A DNA stretch of 64,000 nucleotides from Pseudarthrobacter siccitolerans (GCF_001046895.1 NZ_CAQI01000049.1:1-64000), one strand, 5' to 3'. Shown: positions 49,506 through 58,060, numbered from the stretch's first letter. Numbers and translations are program-made. Notes: a model not told the origin generated them from the sequence alone.

Positions 49506-49910
49506 CTACTTTTTGGGGACCGCCAACTCCCCCGTAATGTACTGCGCCCGGCCGAAGCCGAATGACCAGTCGCCCGCGCCGTTTTCGACATAGCCGATAA
49601 AAACGTCCTCCCCGGCAACCCCAGCCGCCGACAATTCATCGGCGACCGCAGCGAACAGGCGCTGCTTCGCCTCCTGGGTGCGTCCGCCCTGGGTAAAGAT
49701 CTGGATCAGCACCACTCCCCCGGCCCGCTCGAAGCCCAGGCCCGCATCCTGCGCGACGATCTGCCCCCGCGGATGTTCGGTAAGGATATGGAAGTAGTCG
49801 CGTTCCGGGATGCCATATTCGGCGAGGATCGCGTCATGGATCCCGCGGCTAAGCCGCTGCAGGTCCTCCACGGACCGGCCTTCATTGAGGTCAATACGGA
49901 CCAGTGGCAT
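49506..49910 (-). CDS. Tautomerase-superfamily protein, malonate-semialdehyde-decarboxylase-like
   Basis: A 134-residue protein of the Tautomerase_2/MSAD group. Pro follows the initiator Met (MPLVRIDLNEGRS), giving the catalytic N-terminal Pro; Asp at mature position 37 (IPERDY) and ENGAGDWSFGFGRAQYITGE match malonate semialdehyde decarboxylase. The two Arg residues that MSAD uses at 73 and 75 are replaced: the segment reads FTQGGRTQEAKQ. So the fold is clear but the decarboxylase activity is not. ATG at 49910 has AAGGAG 7 bases upstream. Its promoter carries a perfect copy of the IolR-type motif, and malonic semialdehyde is an inositol intermediate, which together link it to this pathway. 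Confidence 0.82.
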   Translation of the reverse strand: MPLVRIDLNEGRSVEDLQRLSRGIHDAILAEYGIPERDYFHILTEHPRGQIVAQDAGLGFERAGGVVLIQIFTQGGRTQEAKQRLFAAVADELSAAGVAGEDVFIGYVENGAGDWSFGFGRAQYITGELAVPKK

Positions 49911-49931
49911 CGAGCTTCTCCTTTTGCAGTT

Positions 49932-49966
49932 TGTCCTGACATAATAACAAACTCTGGCATTGACAA
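49932..49966 (-). promoter_or_regulatory. Promoter and IolR-type operator of the tautomerase gene
   Basis: TGTCCTGACA (49932-49941) fits every position of the published C. glutamicum IolR consensus as I remember it (KGWCHTRACA). On the minus strand TTGTCA (49961-49966) can be a -35 element, and TATGTC 17 bases on overlaps the motif as a weak -10. Confidence 0.6.
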
Positions 49967-50010
49967 ACAAGGCTGAAACTATTGAAGCTGCCCACCAAGG
50001 GCATATCATT

Positions 50011-50030
50011 AAACAACCAACAGGTTGATA
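50011..50030 (+). promoter_or_regulatory. ArsR-type operator upstream of the arsR-SRPBCC pair
   Basis: CAACC-AACA-GGTTG (50014-50027) is a perfect inverted repeat, with partial extension (A/T) outward. It lies 33 bases before the regulator start, as expected for autoregulation by an ArsR-family repressor. Confidence 0.55.
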
Positions 50031-50060
50031 AACAAGAGAGTTGATTAGAAGAGGTCGATC

Positions 50061-50420
50061 ATGAGCTTCGAAAGCGCGGCACTGGACTCGGCCTTTATGG
50101 CCCTGGCCGACCCCGTGCGGCGGAGCATTATCGCCCGGCTCAGCCGGGGCCCGGCCACGGTTAATGAGTTGGCAGAACCGTTCGCGATCTCCAAACAGGC
50201 GGTCTCGAAACATATCCAGGTACTCGAGCAGGCGGAACTGGTGACCCGGACCAGGGATGCGCAGCGCAGGCCCGTCCACCTGAACCCGGCACGGCTTGAG
50301 GCCCTCACCGCCTGGATCGACCAGTACAGGCTGGTCCGGGAAGGGCAGTTCCGCAGCCTCGACGCCGTACTTAGATCAAACGCTGCGGGCAGCAGCGACA
50401 AACCCAAGGAGTCATCATGA
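50061..50420 (+). CDS. ArsR-family winged-helix regulator
   Basis: A 119-residue regulator with the ArsR helix-turn-helix (MALADPVRRSIIARLSRGPA, FAISKQAVSKHIQVLEQAEL) and wing (VTRTRDAQRRPVHLNP). No metal-binding CxC motif is present; it belongs to the group co-encoded with SRPBCC proteins. ATG at 50061 has GAAGAGG upstream. It overlaps the SRPBCC gene by 4 bases and is preceded by a GGTTG-type palindrome. It likely represses its own operon; the effector is unknown. Confidence 0.9.
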   Translation: MSFESAALDSAFMALADPVRRSIIARLSRGPATVNELAEPFAISKQAVSKHIQVLEQAELVTRTRDAQRRPVHLNPARLEALTAWIDQYRLVREGQFRSLDAVLRSNAAGSSDKPKESS

Positions 50421-50899
50421 GCAATTCCCTGAAACTCAGCGTTCCTGAGGGCGTCCCCTTCATCGATTACGAGCGCGAGTTTGATTTCCCGCTCGCGGAC
50501 GTGTTCCGCGCCCACAAGGAGCCGGACCTGATTGTCCAGTGGCTGGGGCCGCGCGGCTACAAGATGGACATCGACCACTACGATTTCCGCACAGGCGGCA
50601 GCTACAGCTACCTGCACACCGGTCCCGAGGGCGTGCCCTACGAGTTCAAGGGCATCTTCCACACCGTCCGCGAAAACGAGTTCGCCATCCAAACCTTTGA
50701 ATTCGGCGGGTACCCGGATGTGGTCAGCCTGGAATTCATGACGTTCGAGGACCTCGGCAACGGCCGGACGCGGCTGCGCGGCCACTCCGTCTACCCCAGC
50801 CAGGAGGCGCGGGACGGCATGGCGCAGTCCGGAATGGAGGGCGGCATGAGCGAAGGCTACGAGCGCCTGGACGAGCTGCTCAGCGGCGCCAAGGTCTAG
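50417..50899 (+). CDS. SRPBCC/AHSA1-domain protein
   Basis: A 160-residue START-like (SRPBCC, AHSA1) protein: FIDYEREFDFPLADVFRAHK, LIVQWLGPRGYKMDIDHYDF, GGSYSYLHTGPEGVPYEFKG and a C-terminal helix GMAQSGMEGGMSEGYERLDE. The fold forms a deep hydrophobic pocket that binds small ligands; enzymatic function is not known. It is translationally coupled to the ArsR gene (ATGA overlap), a very common pair in bacteria. Confidence 0.9.
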   Translation: MSNSLKLSVPEGVPFIDYEREFDFPLADVFRAHKEPDLIVQWLGPRGYKMDIDHYDFRTGGSYSYLHTGPEGVPYEFKGIFHTVRENEFAIQTFEFGGYPDVVSLEFMTFEDLGNGRTRLRGHSVYPSQEARDGMAQSGMEGGMSEGYERLDELLSGAKV

Positions 50900-50907
50900 A
50901 CAAAAAA

Positions 50908-50960
50908 GTACGACGACGGCAGGTCACCTTTCCCGGAAAGGTGACCTGCCGTCGTCGTAC
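50908..50960. terminator. Perfect 26-bp hairpin terminator between the SRPBCC and sucD genes
   Basis: Arms 50908-50933 and 50935-50960 are perfectly complementary (outer GTACGACGACGGC). Leftward it is followed by TTTTTTG, making it a strong terminator for sucCD; rightward it follows the SRPBCC stop by 9 bases. A second inverted repeat, CGCGGGGTCAC (50988-50998) with GTGACCCCGCG (51034-51044), lies between it and the sucD stop. Confidence 0.85.
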
Positions 50961-51061
50961 CTGAACAGCAACGCGCTTAAACAGCGACGCGGGGTCACCT
51001 CGCACCCATCCCACTGCGTGGAACGGGCGGGAAGTGACCCCGCGCTGGTTGCTCGTAAAGC

Positions 51062-51964
51062 CTAGAGCGCTGCGTAGACTTCGCGCAGCAGCTTGGCGGT
51101 CTCGGACGGCGTCTTGCCGACCTTCACGCCTGCAGCCTCGAGGGCTTCTTTCTTGGCCTGTGCGGTTCCGGCGGAACCGGAGACGATGGCGCCGGCGTGG
51201 CCCATGGTCTTGCCTTCGGGAGCCGTGAAGCCTGCCACGTAGCCGACGACCGGCTTGGTGACGTTGGCCTTGATGAAGTCGGCTGCGCGCTCTTCGGCGT
51301 CGCCGCCGATTTCGCCGATCATCACGATCGCCTTGGTCTCGGGGTCAGCCTCGAACGCGGCCAGGGCGTCGATGTGCGTGGTGCCGATGATGGGGTCGCC
51401 GCCGATGCCGATGGCGGTGGAGAAGCCGAGGTCGCGCAGTTCGTACATCATCTGGTAGGTCAGCGTGCCTGACTTGGAGACCAGGCCGATGGGGCCCTTG
51501 CCCGTGATGTTGGCCGGGGTGATGCCCACCAACGCCTCGCCCGGGGTGATGATGCCGGGGCAGTTCGGGCCGATGATGCGGGTCACCTGGTTGCCGTCGG
51601 CGTCCAGCTTGGACTGGGCCAGTGCCCAGAACTCGGCGGAGTCCTGGACCGGCACGCCTTCGGTGATGACCACAACGAGGCCGATGCCGGCTTCGATGGC
51701 TTCCACAACAGCGTTCTTGGTGAATGCCGGCGGCACGAAGACGATGGAAACGTCAGCGCCGGTTTCCGCGATGGCTTCCTTGACGGTGCCGTAGACGTTG
51801 ATTTCGTCGTCGCCGTGGAGGACCGTGGTGCCGGCCTTGCGGGCGTTGACGCCGCCAACGATGTTGGTGCCGGCCTTGAGCATCAGGGCGGTGTGCTTGG
51901 TGCCTTCGCCGCCGGTGATGCCCTGGACGATGACCTTGGAGTCTTTGTTGAGGTAGATAGACAT
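51062..51964 (-). CDS. sucD: Succinyl-CoA synthetase alpha subunit
   Basis: A 300-residue alpha subunit of the TCA-cycle enzyme that interconverts succinyl-CoA and succinate with NTP formation. CoA-binding residues lie in VIVQGITGGEGTKHTALML; TRIIGPNCPGIITPGEA and GLVSKSGTLTYQMMYEL follow, and the phosphorylated His is in GKTMGHAGAIVSG. Length is standard. ATG at 51964 has AAAGGGA 7 bases upstream. It follows sucC after 12 bases and ends before a strong terminator. Confidence 0.97.
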   Translation of the reverse strand: MSIYLNKDSKVIVQGITGGEGTKHTALMLKAGTNIVGGVNARKAGTTVLHGDDEINVYGTVKEAIAETGADVSIVFVPPAFTKNAVVEAIEAGIGLVVVITEGVPVQDSAEFWALAQSKLDADGNQVTRIIGPNCPGIITPGEALVGITPANITGKGPIGLVSKSGTLTYQMMYELRDLGFSTAIGIGGDPIIGTTHIDALAAFEADPETKAIVMIGEIGGDAEERAADFIKANVTKPVVGYVAGFTAPEGKTMGHAGAIVSGSAGTAQAKKEALEAAGVKVGKTPSETAKLLREVYAAL

Positions 51965-51976
51965 TGTCGCGTCCCT

Positions 51977-53146
51977 TTACTTCGCTGCGTTGGCGAGCTC
52001 GGCGGCCTTGTCGGCGCCCTCGTCCATGGTGGCGGCCAGGGTAACCAGCGGGTGGTTGGCCTCGTTCAGGATGCGGCGGCCTTCTTCGACGTTGTTGCCG
52101 TCGAGGCGGACCACCAGCGGCTTGTTGGCGGTGTGGCCGAGCTCGGCCAGCGCGCCGACGATGCCCTTGGCTACGGCGTCACAGGCGGTGATGCCACCGA
52201 AGACGTTGACGAAGACGGACTTGACCTGCTCGTCGCCGAGGATGACGTCCAGGCCGGCGGCCATGACCTCAGCAGAGGCTCCGCCGCCGATGTCCAGGAA
52301 GTTTGCGGGCTTGACGTTGCCGTGGTTTTCGCCGGCGTAGGCAACGACGTCCAGGGTGGACATGACCAGGCCTGCACCGTTTCCGATGATGCCCACTTCG
52401 CCGTCGAGCTTGACGTAGTTGAGGTCCTGCGCCTTTGCCTTGGCCTCAAGCGGGTCGGCTGCGTCCTTGTCCTCAAGGAGGGCGTGCTTGGCGTGGCGGA
52501 AGTCGGCGTTCTCGTCGAGCGAGACCTTGCCGTCCAGGGCCACGATCTCGCCGGCGCCGGTCTTGACGAGCGGGTTGACCTCTACGAGGGTGGCGTCTTC
52601 CTTCTTGAAGACGTCCCAGAGCTTGAGGATCACGTCGGCCACCTTGCCGCGGAGTTCCTCAGCGAAGCCGGCGGCTGCGACGATTTCGTCTGCCTTGGCC
52701 TGGTCAATGCCCACAGCGGGGTCGATGGCGATCTTGGCCAGCGCTTCGGGGCGTTCGACGGCGAGCTGTTCGATTTCCATGCCGCCCTCGACCGAGCACA
52801 TGGCCAGGTAGTTGCGGTTGGCCCGGTCCAGGAGGACGGAGAAGTAGTATTCCTCGGCGATGTCAGCACCCTGGGCGATCATCACCTTGTTGACAGTGTG
52901 GCCCTTGATGTCCATGCCCAGGATGTTGGTGGCGTGCTCAAGTGCCTCGTCAGCGGACTTTGCGACCTTGACGCCGCCGGCCTTGCCGCGGCCGCCAACC
53001 TTGACCTGTGCTTTGACGACAGTTACGCCGCCGATCTTCTCGGCAGCTGCCTTTGCTTCTTCTGGGGTGTGCGCCACGATGCCGGCAAGCACGGGTACAC
53101 CGTGCGCCTCGAACATATCGCGCGCCTGGTATTCAAACAGGTCCAC
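51977..53146 (-). CDS. sucC: Succinyl-CoA synthetase beta subunit
   Basis: A 389-residue beta subunit with an N-terminal ATP-grasp domain (LFEYQARDMFEAHGVPVLAG, VVKAQVKVGGRGKAGGVKVA) and a C-terminal CoA-ligase domain (LDGEVGIIGNGAGLVMSTLD, NFLDIGGGASAEVM, VFVNVFGGITACD). All family motifs are intact. The start is a GTG at 53146 with AGAAGGA about 9 bases upstream. It is the first gene of the sucCD operon; the 222 bases before it hold the promoter region, in which I see no clear regulatory motif. Confidence 0.97.
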   Translation of the reverse strand: MDLFEYQARDMFEAHGVPVLAGIVAHTPEEAKAAAEKIGGVTVVKAQVKVGGRGKAGGVKVAKSADEALEHATNILGMDIKGHTVNKVMIAQGADIAEEYYFSVLLDRANRNYLAMCSVEGGMEIEQLAVERPEALAKIAIDPAVGIDQAKADEIVAAAGFAEELRGKVADVILKLWDVFKKEDATLVEVNPLVKTGAGEIVALDGKVSLDENADFRHAKHALLEDKDAADPLEAKAKAQDLNYVKLDGEVGIIGNGAGLVMSTLDVVAYAGENHGNVKPANFLDIGGGASAEVMAAGLDVILGDEQVKSVFVNVFGGITACDAVAKGIVGALAELGHTANKPLVVRLDGNNVEEGRRILNEANHPLVTLAATMDEGADKAAELANAAK

Positions 53147-53368
53147 GGTTTAGTGTCCTTCTACGTCGAAGTAGTTTCTGTACAGTCGGACACCATCGAA
53201 GACGATGACCGGGCTGCGGAATTGCACGCACCGGCGGCCTGTTGGAAACGAGCCACGCGGCGTGATGCTCCACTGGGAACTCTAGTCCTTTGAAGGGACC
53301 GGCCCGTCCAAGACTACCGCTTATGTGAGTAAGCACACTATTCTATGGAGCGTAGAAAAACCGCGGAT

Positions 53369-54076
53369 TTACGAGGTTTTTGAGCCTTCTGCCGGGGCCG
53401 GGGAGGCACTTCCGGAAGACCCGGAAATAAGCTCGTAATGCTCCGGGGAAACAAAGAATCCGACGCCGGCGGAGACGTTTCCGCACGCCACCCCGCCGTT
53501 GTAGGCCGAACAGCGCAGTCCGTTCCCTTCGAGGTTCTGCCCCTCCCCCAGCACCTCAAGCTGGGCAATCTCCCCCGCCTTGCTTCCTTTGGGGCCGTAA
53601 GTTGCCTCCATTTGTGTGACGCCGGAGCGGCATTCGCCGTACCGGGCGCTGTCCGGGGTGAGCAGTACAACGCCGCCCAGGTAGCCGAGGTTGGTTCCTG
53701 CGCAGTCGTCCTTCGCGTCCCCCGCCTTAGGCTGCGGGTACGTGGCAAGTTCGCAGTGCGCCACCGGCACCGTTGCGAGTTTGTTGTTGGCCGAATCATC
53801 GAAGTTGTTCTGCTCGTACGGCAGGTTCACGTGCTCGCCCCTGGCTGACGTCAGGGAACAGGCAACGGTCCGGTCTTCAGTGATGAAAGAGATCACCCCA
53901 TCGCCGTTGGCAAAGTTTTTGGCGTCCACCAAAGCGGCCTGTTCCAGCTGTTTGAGAGGCGGCAGCGGTGGCGGCGGGACGTAGCCGGGATCCTGGGTGG
54001 TGATGGTGCAGGCAGTGGCCGCCGCCAGGATGAGGGCGGCGAAGACCCCCAGAACAGTCCGTCGCATGCGCCCCAT
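53369..54076 (-). CDS. Predicted lipoprotein, family not recognised
   Basis: A 235-residue exported protein. The signal peptide MRRTVLGVFAALILAAATAC ends in a lipobox-like ATAC, so it should be lipid-anchored. A Pro-rich stretch (PGYVPPPPLPPL) follows, then a domain with six spaced cysteines (ACSL, HCEL, DDCAG, ECRS, RCSA, ACGN) that probably form disulfides, and a Ser/Pro-rich end. Start at the first or fourth codon is uncertain, with no strong ribosome binding site. AAAAACC (53356-53362) and GGTTTTT (53375-53381) overlap its stop as a possible terminator. No function can be assigned. Confidence 0.75.
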   Translation of the reverse strand: MGRMRRTVLGVFAALILAAATACTITTQDPGYVPPPPLPPLKQLEQAALVDAKNFANGDGVISFITEDRTVACSLTSARGEHVNLPYEQNNFDDSANNKLATVPVAHCELATYPQPKAGDAKDDCAGTNLGYLGGVVLLTPDSARYGECRSGVTQMEATYGPKGSKAGEIAQLEVLGEGQNLEGNGLRCSAYNGGVACGNVSAGVGFFVSPEHYELISGSSGSASPAPAEGSKTS

Positions 54077-54095
54077 TATGCTTTACGGCGGTGCT

Positions 54096-55376
54096 TTACC
54101 TGTTGCCGAGTACGTCTTCAACCACATCGGCCGCCGCCTCCGCAGGGTTGTTTGAACCAAAATCCCGGCGCATCTGCTGCGCCCGGCGCTTCCATGCCGG
54201 GTCCGCCAGGATGCTGTTGACGGCCTTGCCGATGCTCTGCGCTGAGGGGTTGTCTGTCCGCAGGTTAATGCCCACTCCGGCGTACTCAACCCGTGCGTTG
54301 ACATCGTTCTTTCCCTCGTTGAGCCCTGACGCCACCAGGGGGACTCCCTTGGAAAGTGCGAGCTGGACTCCGCCAAACCCGCCGTTGGTGACAAAAACGT
54401 CCGAGAATTCGAAGACGGCCGCAAAATCGATGTAGCCATGGATCCGGATGTTCGGCTGCGGATAGCGTTGGCGCAGTTCCGCCGTTCCGCGGCCTGCCGT
54501 CGCCACCAGCACCAGGATGTCCGCGCCCTTCAGGGCCTCGATCGTGGGAACGATGAGCTTGTTCGGGTCCAGGTTGTCGACCGTGCCCTGGGTGACCACA
54601 ACTGTGTTGGCAAAATCTTCAGCGCGGGCGTCAGGAACAGCAGCCCGCGGAAGCCGGTAGGGCAGTAGCGCTCCGACGTACCGGACTTTGGGGTTGTCCC
54701 TGCGCCGCGGGAAGTCCAGTGACCTGGGGCCGGTTTGGATAACGGCGTCAGAGCACCGGTAGGGCTCGTCGGTGAGCCGGCCCCCTTTGGGCACCTCCTG
54801 CCCGTAGAACGCGTGCTGCCGCCGGTAGCTTTGGCTGGCGGGCCGGAGGATGACCTTGTCGGACAGCAGCCCGGCCGCGGCCTGCAGGGCCTTCTCTCCC
54901 AGGTTCCGGGCCGGGAGGAAGCCAAAGAAGAGCGGAGGCACCAGCGGGTCGCTTTCCATATTGGGAATCACCACAAAGCCCACCACCCGCTTCCCCATCA
55001 GGTGCGCGACGAGCCGGTGGATGAACATGGAAGTGTCGGCCACCAGGACATCGAACGGAAAGTCCCGGTCCAGTTCCCGGATGTCCTCGAAGAAGCTGCT
55101 GATGTTGCTGGCGAAGATTTTCTCCCCGTCGAAGCCAATGGCGCGCGGCCCTTTCAGCCTGGCGCGTTCCGGATACAGCTCGGTGAGGTTGTCGGCGCGG
55201 TGCTCGATGGCCCGCTTATAAGGAAACAGCGGAATCCCGAGCTCGTGGAGCTTGTCTGCCAGGACGGGACCGGTGTACCAGCGGACATCGTGCCCGCGTT
55301 TGGTGAGCTCCATTGCCACCCCGGTCATGGGGTTGAAATGGCCGTCGATGGCCTGGCTGGCAAACAGAATCTTCAC
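54096..55376 (-). CDS. GT1-family (UGT/MGT-like) glycosyltransferase
   Basis: A 426-residue GT-B glycosyltransferase similar to macrolide/flavonoid glucosyltransferases. The N-terminal acceptor domain opens with KILFASQAIDGHFNPMTGVA (the catalytic His is in GHFNP), and the C-terminal donor domain has VVVTQGTVDNLDPNKLIVPT and the nucleotide-sugar motif VFVTNGGFGGVQLALSKGVP followed by DVNARVEYAGVGI. It would transfer a sugar to a small lipophilic acceptor in the cytosol. No other biosynthetic genes surround it, so resistance or detoxification by glycosylation is as likely as metabolite synthesis. Confidence 0.87.
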   Translation of the reverse strand: MKILFASQAIDGHFNPMTGVAMELTKRGHDVRWYTGPVLADKLHELGIPLFPYKRAIEHRADNLTELYPERARLKGPRAIGFDGEKIFASNISSFFEDIRELDRDFPFDVLVADTSMFIHRLVAHLMGKRVVGFVVIPNMESDPLVPPLFFGFLPARNLGEKALQAAAGLLSDKVILRPASQSYRRQHAFYGQEVPKGGRLTDEPYRCSDAVIQTGPRSLDFPRRRDNPKVRYVGALLPYRLPRAAVPDARAEDFANTVVVTQGTVDNLDPNKLIVPTIEALKGADILVLVATAGRGTAELRQRYPQPNIRIHGYIDFAAVFEFSDVFVTNGGFGGVQLALSKGVPLVASGLNEGKNDVNARVEYAGVGINLRTDNPSAQSIGKAVNSILADPAWKRRAQQMRRDFGSNNPAEAAADVVEDVLGNR

Positions 55377-55476
55377 GGCCCGCTCCGTTTTGTTGTTTAC
55401 GGCTGCTGGGAAAAGGTTCCTGAACTGTAAACCCGCCGGGCGGGCCGGACAAGGGCGGACCTGGTCCGGCCTCCTT

Positions 55477-57972
55477 CTAGGCGTCGAGCTTGGTGAGCGG
55501 CGCGTACCGCAGCAGCAGCCGTTTTTCGCCGACGTCGAACTTCACCTTGGCGACAGTTTTGTCCCCGGCTCCCTCGAGTGCCAGGACGGTCCCGTTGCCA
55601 AAGCTTGTGTGGTTGACCTTGTCCCCCACACTGACGGCGACGATCTCTTTCTGCGGCTGCACCCGGTTCCGGGCGATGACGGCGGGGACGTCGGCGTTGA
55701 AGCCGGCTGACGGGTCGGCGGCAGCACCGCGGGAAGTTCCGGCGCCCCAGAAGGATCCGCTGTAGCGGCCCGAACTGATGGACCCGCCGCCCCAGTTGGA
55801 CTGCCTGCTGGTTCCTTCACGCTTCCACTCAAGGAGTTCAGCGGGAATCTCCTCCAGGAACTGGCTGGCGGGGTTGTACTGGCTTTGCCCCCACATGCTG
55901 CGGACCTCGGAACGGGTGACATAGAGCCGCTTGCGGGCGCGGGTGAGGCCCACGTAGGCCAGCCGGCGTTCCTCCGCCAGCTCTTTCGGATCGGTAGCCG
56001 AGCGCTGGTGCGGGAACAGCCCGTGTTCCATGCCGGTCAGGAACACCACCGGGAATTCGAGGCCCTTGGCGGTGTGCAGCGTCATGAGGGTGACCACGCC
56101 AAGCCGCTTTGCCTCGGCGACGGCTGCATCAATGTCCGCTCCCGGGGCGTCGGGGATCTGGTCGGCGTCGGCCACCAGGGACACCTGTTCCAGGAAGGCC
56201 TCCAGTGATCCTTCCGGGTTCTCCTGCTCGTATTCACGGACCACGGCGACGAGTTCCGCCAGGTTTTCCACCCGCGACTCGTCCTGCGGATCGGTGCTGG
56301 AACGCAGCGCGGCCAGGTAACCGGTCTGCTCCAGGACGGCTTCCAGCGCCGCCGCCGCGCCCGAGCCTGCCGCCACCTCCGCCAGGTCATCCAGCAGCTT
56401 CACAAACCCGAGGACCGCGTTTACGGACCGGGTTGCCATGCCCGGAGCCTGTTCAGCACGGCGGGCTGCAGCCATGAATGAGATCCGTTCCCGCTGGGCC
56501 AGCGCGGCCACGGCGCCCTCGGCGCGGTCGCCAATCCCGCGCTTTGGCTCGTTGAGCACCCGGCGCAGGTTGACGTCGTCGTCCGGATTGACCAGGACGC
56601 GCAGATAGGCGAGGGCGTCTTTGATCTCCTTGCGCTCGTAGAAGCGCGTGCCGCCCACCACCTTGTACGGCAGGCCCACGCGGACCAGCACGTCCTCGAT
56701 GGAGCGCGACTGGGCGTTGGTCCGGTAGAAAATTGCGACATCTCCCGGGCGGAGGTTGTCCTCGTCCTGGAGCCGGTCAATTTCCTTGGCAATGAATTGG
56801 GCTTCGTCGTGCTCGTTCTCGCCCACGTAACCGATGATCTTGTGGCCCTCACCCTCGGCGGTCCACAGCCGCTTCTCCGGACGGTTGGGGTTCCGTGAGA
56901 TGACGGAGTTGGCCGCGCTGAGGATGTTCTGGGTAGACCGGTAGTTCTGCTCCAGCTTGATGGTCCGTGCCTCGGGGTAGTCCTTTTCGAACTCCACGAT
57001 GTTGCGGATGTCCGCGCCGCGGAAGGCGTAGATGGACTGGTCCGAGTCACCCACCACGGTCAGCTCGGACGCCCCGGGACCCTCCCCCACGATTTCGCGG
57101 ACCAGCGAGTATTGGGCGTGGTTGGTGTCCTGGTATTCGTCCACCAGCACGTGCCGGAACCGGCGACGGTAGGACTCAGCGAGGGCAGGGAAGGCGCGGA
57201 ACATGTAAACGGTCTCGGCGATGAGGTCGTCGAAGTCCATGGCGTTCGCCTGCCGCAGGCGCTGCGTGTAGCCCTTGAAGACATCGGCAACGGCCTGCTC
57301 GAAAGGATCGTTGTAGTTGGCGGCGGAGGCGAACGAATCGGCATCGACAAGTTCGTTCTTCAGCGCGGAGATCTTGTGCTGGATCGCCTTCGGCGCAAAC
57401 TTCTTGGGGTCCACATCAAGGGCTTTGGAGACCTGGGTGACCAGCCGCAGGGAGTCGGCGGAGTCGTAGATGGAGAAGTTCGATTTCAGCCCCACATTGG
57501 CCGCCTCCTGCCGGAGGATGCGGACGCAGGATGAGTGGAAGGTGGAGATCCACATGATCTTGGCCCGGCCGCCCACGAGCTTCTCGATGCGTTCCCGCAT
57601 TTCCGCGGCGGCCTTGTTCGTGAAGGTGATGGCCAGGATTTCGCCGTGGTGCGCCCGGCCGGTAGCGATCAGGTAGGCGATCCTGTTGCTGAGCACCCGG
57701 GTTTTTCCCGAACCGGCGCCGGCGACGATCAGCAGCGCGGAACCGGCGTGCTTGACGGCTTCCTCCTGCTGGGGGTTGAGCCCCTCCAGGAGCTTGGCAG
57801 GATCCATGCGGTGGCCGCGATGTGCCTGCCCTTCCGGCGCCCGGTCCATCCGGACGCTGCCGCCCGTCCCCGGAGCCGCAGCTGCGCCCTCGGAAGGCGA
57901 CTTAGTGCGGGCAGCGGCGGTGGGAGCGGCTTTGAAGGGTCCGTCAGAGTACGGGTCAAACAACATATCCAT
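55477..57972 (-). CDS. pcrA: ATP-dependent DNA helicase PcrA/UvrD
   Basis: An 831-residue SF1A 3'-5' helicase for repair and replication-fork maintenance. A 60-residue Ala/Pro-rich extension precedes LLEGLNPQQEEAVKHAG (Q motif). Walker A is IVAGAGSGKTRVL, motif II HVLVDEYQDTNHAQY, motif III VVGDSDQSIYAFRGA, motif V LMTLHTAKGLEFPVVF and motif VI YVGLTRARKRLYV. The C-terminus (VSVGDKVNHTSFGNGTVLAL) is the Tudor-like domain with which PcrA contacts RNA polymerase. All catalytic motifs are intact. ATG at 57972 lies 44 bases from two inverted DnaA-box-like sites. Confidence 0.95.
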   Translation of the reverse strand: MDMLFDPYSDGPFKAAPTAAARTKSPSEGAAAAPGTGGSVRMDRAPEGQAHRGHRMDPAKLLEGLNPQQEEAVKHAGSALLIVAGAGSGKTRVLSNRIAYLIATGRAHHGEILAITFTNKAAAEMRERIEKLVGGRAKIMWISTFHSSCVRILRQEAANVGLKSNFSIYDSADSLRLVTQVSKALDVDPKKFAPKAIQHKISALKNELVDADSFASAANYNDPFEQAVADVFKGYTQRLRQANAMDFDDLIAETVYMFRAFPALAESYRRRFRHVLVDEYQDTNHAQYSLVREIVGEGPGASELTVVGDSDQSIYAFRGADIRNIVEFEKDYPEARTIKLEQNYRSTQNILSAANSVISRNPNRPEKRLWTAEGEGHKIIGYVGENEHDEAQFIAKEIDRLQDEDNLRPGDVAIFYRTNAQSRSIEDVLVRVGLPYKVVGGTRFYERKEIKDALAYLRVLVNPDDDVNLRRVLNEPKRGIGDRAEGAVAALAQRERISFMAAARRAEQAPGMATRSVNAVLGFVKLLDDLAEVAAGSGAAAALEAVLEQTGYLAALRSSTDPQDESRVENLAELVAVVREYEQENPEGSLEAFLEQVSLVADADQIPDAPGADIDAAVAEAKRLGVVTLMTLHTAKGLEFPVVFLTGMEHGLFPHQRSATDPKELAEERRLAYVGLTRARKRLYVTRSEVRSMWGQSQYNPASQFLEEIPAELLEWKREGTSRQSNWGGGSISSGRYSGSFWGAGTSRGAAADPSAGFNADVPAVIARNRVQPQKEIVAVSVGDKVNHTSFGNGTVLALEGAGDKTVAKVKFDVGEKRLLLRYAPLTKLDA

Positions 57973-58015
57973 GGTGCCTACAAGTCTAGGCGGTGGGACC
58001 GACAGCCAGCTCCAG

Positions 58016-58044
58016 CCTGTGGATTACGGGACGTTATCCACAGG
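58016..58044. promoter_or_regulatory. Inverted pair of DnaA-box-like sites upstream of pcrA
   Basis: TTATCCACA (58034-58042) is a perfect consensus DnaA box, and TGTGGATTA (58018-58026) is the reverse complement of TAATCCACA, one base off the consensus. CCTGTGGAT (58016-58024) and ATCCACAGG (58036-58044) form a perfect 9-bp inverted repeat. They lie between the pcrA start and the 3' end of the phosphatase gene; a terminator role for the latter is the alternative. Confidence 0.55.
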
Positions 58045-58060
58045 GGGACCGGGAAAAAGG

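Noticed and set aside
53356..53381. AAAACCGCGGATTT segment as a third copy of the AACCGCGATYTTGAGGC motif.
   Set aside because: It needs insertions to align and is better explained as a hairpin (AAAAACC/GGTTTTT) at the end of the lipoprotein gene.
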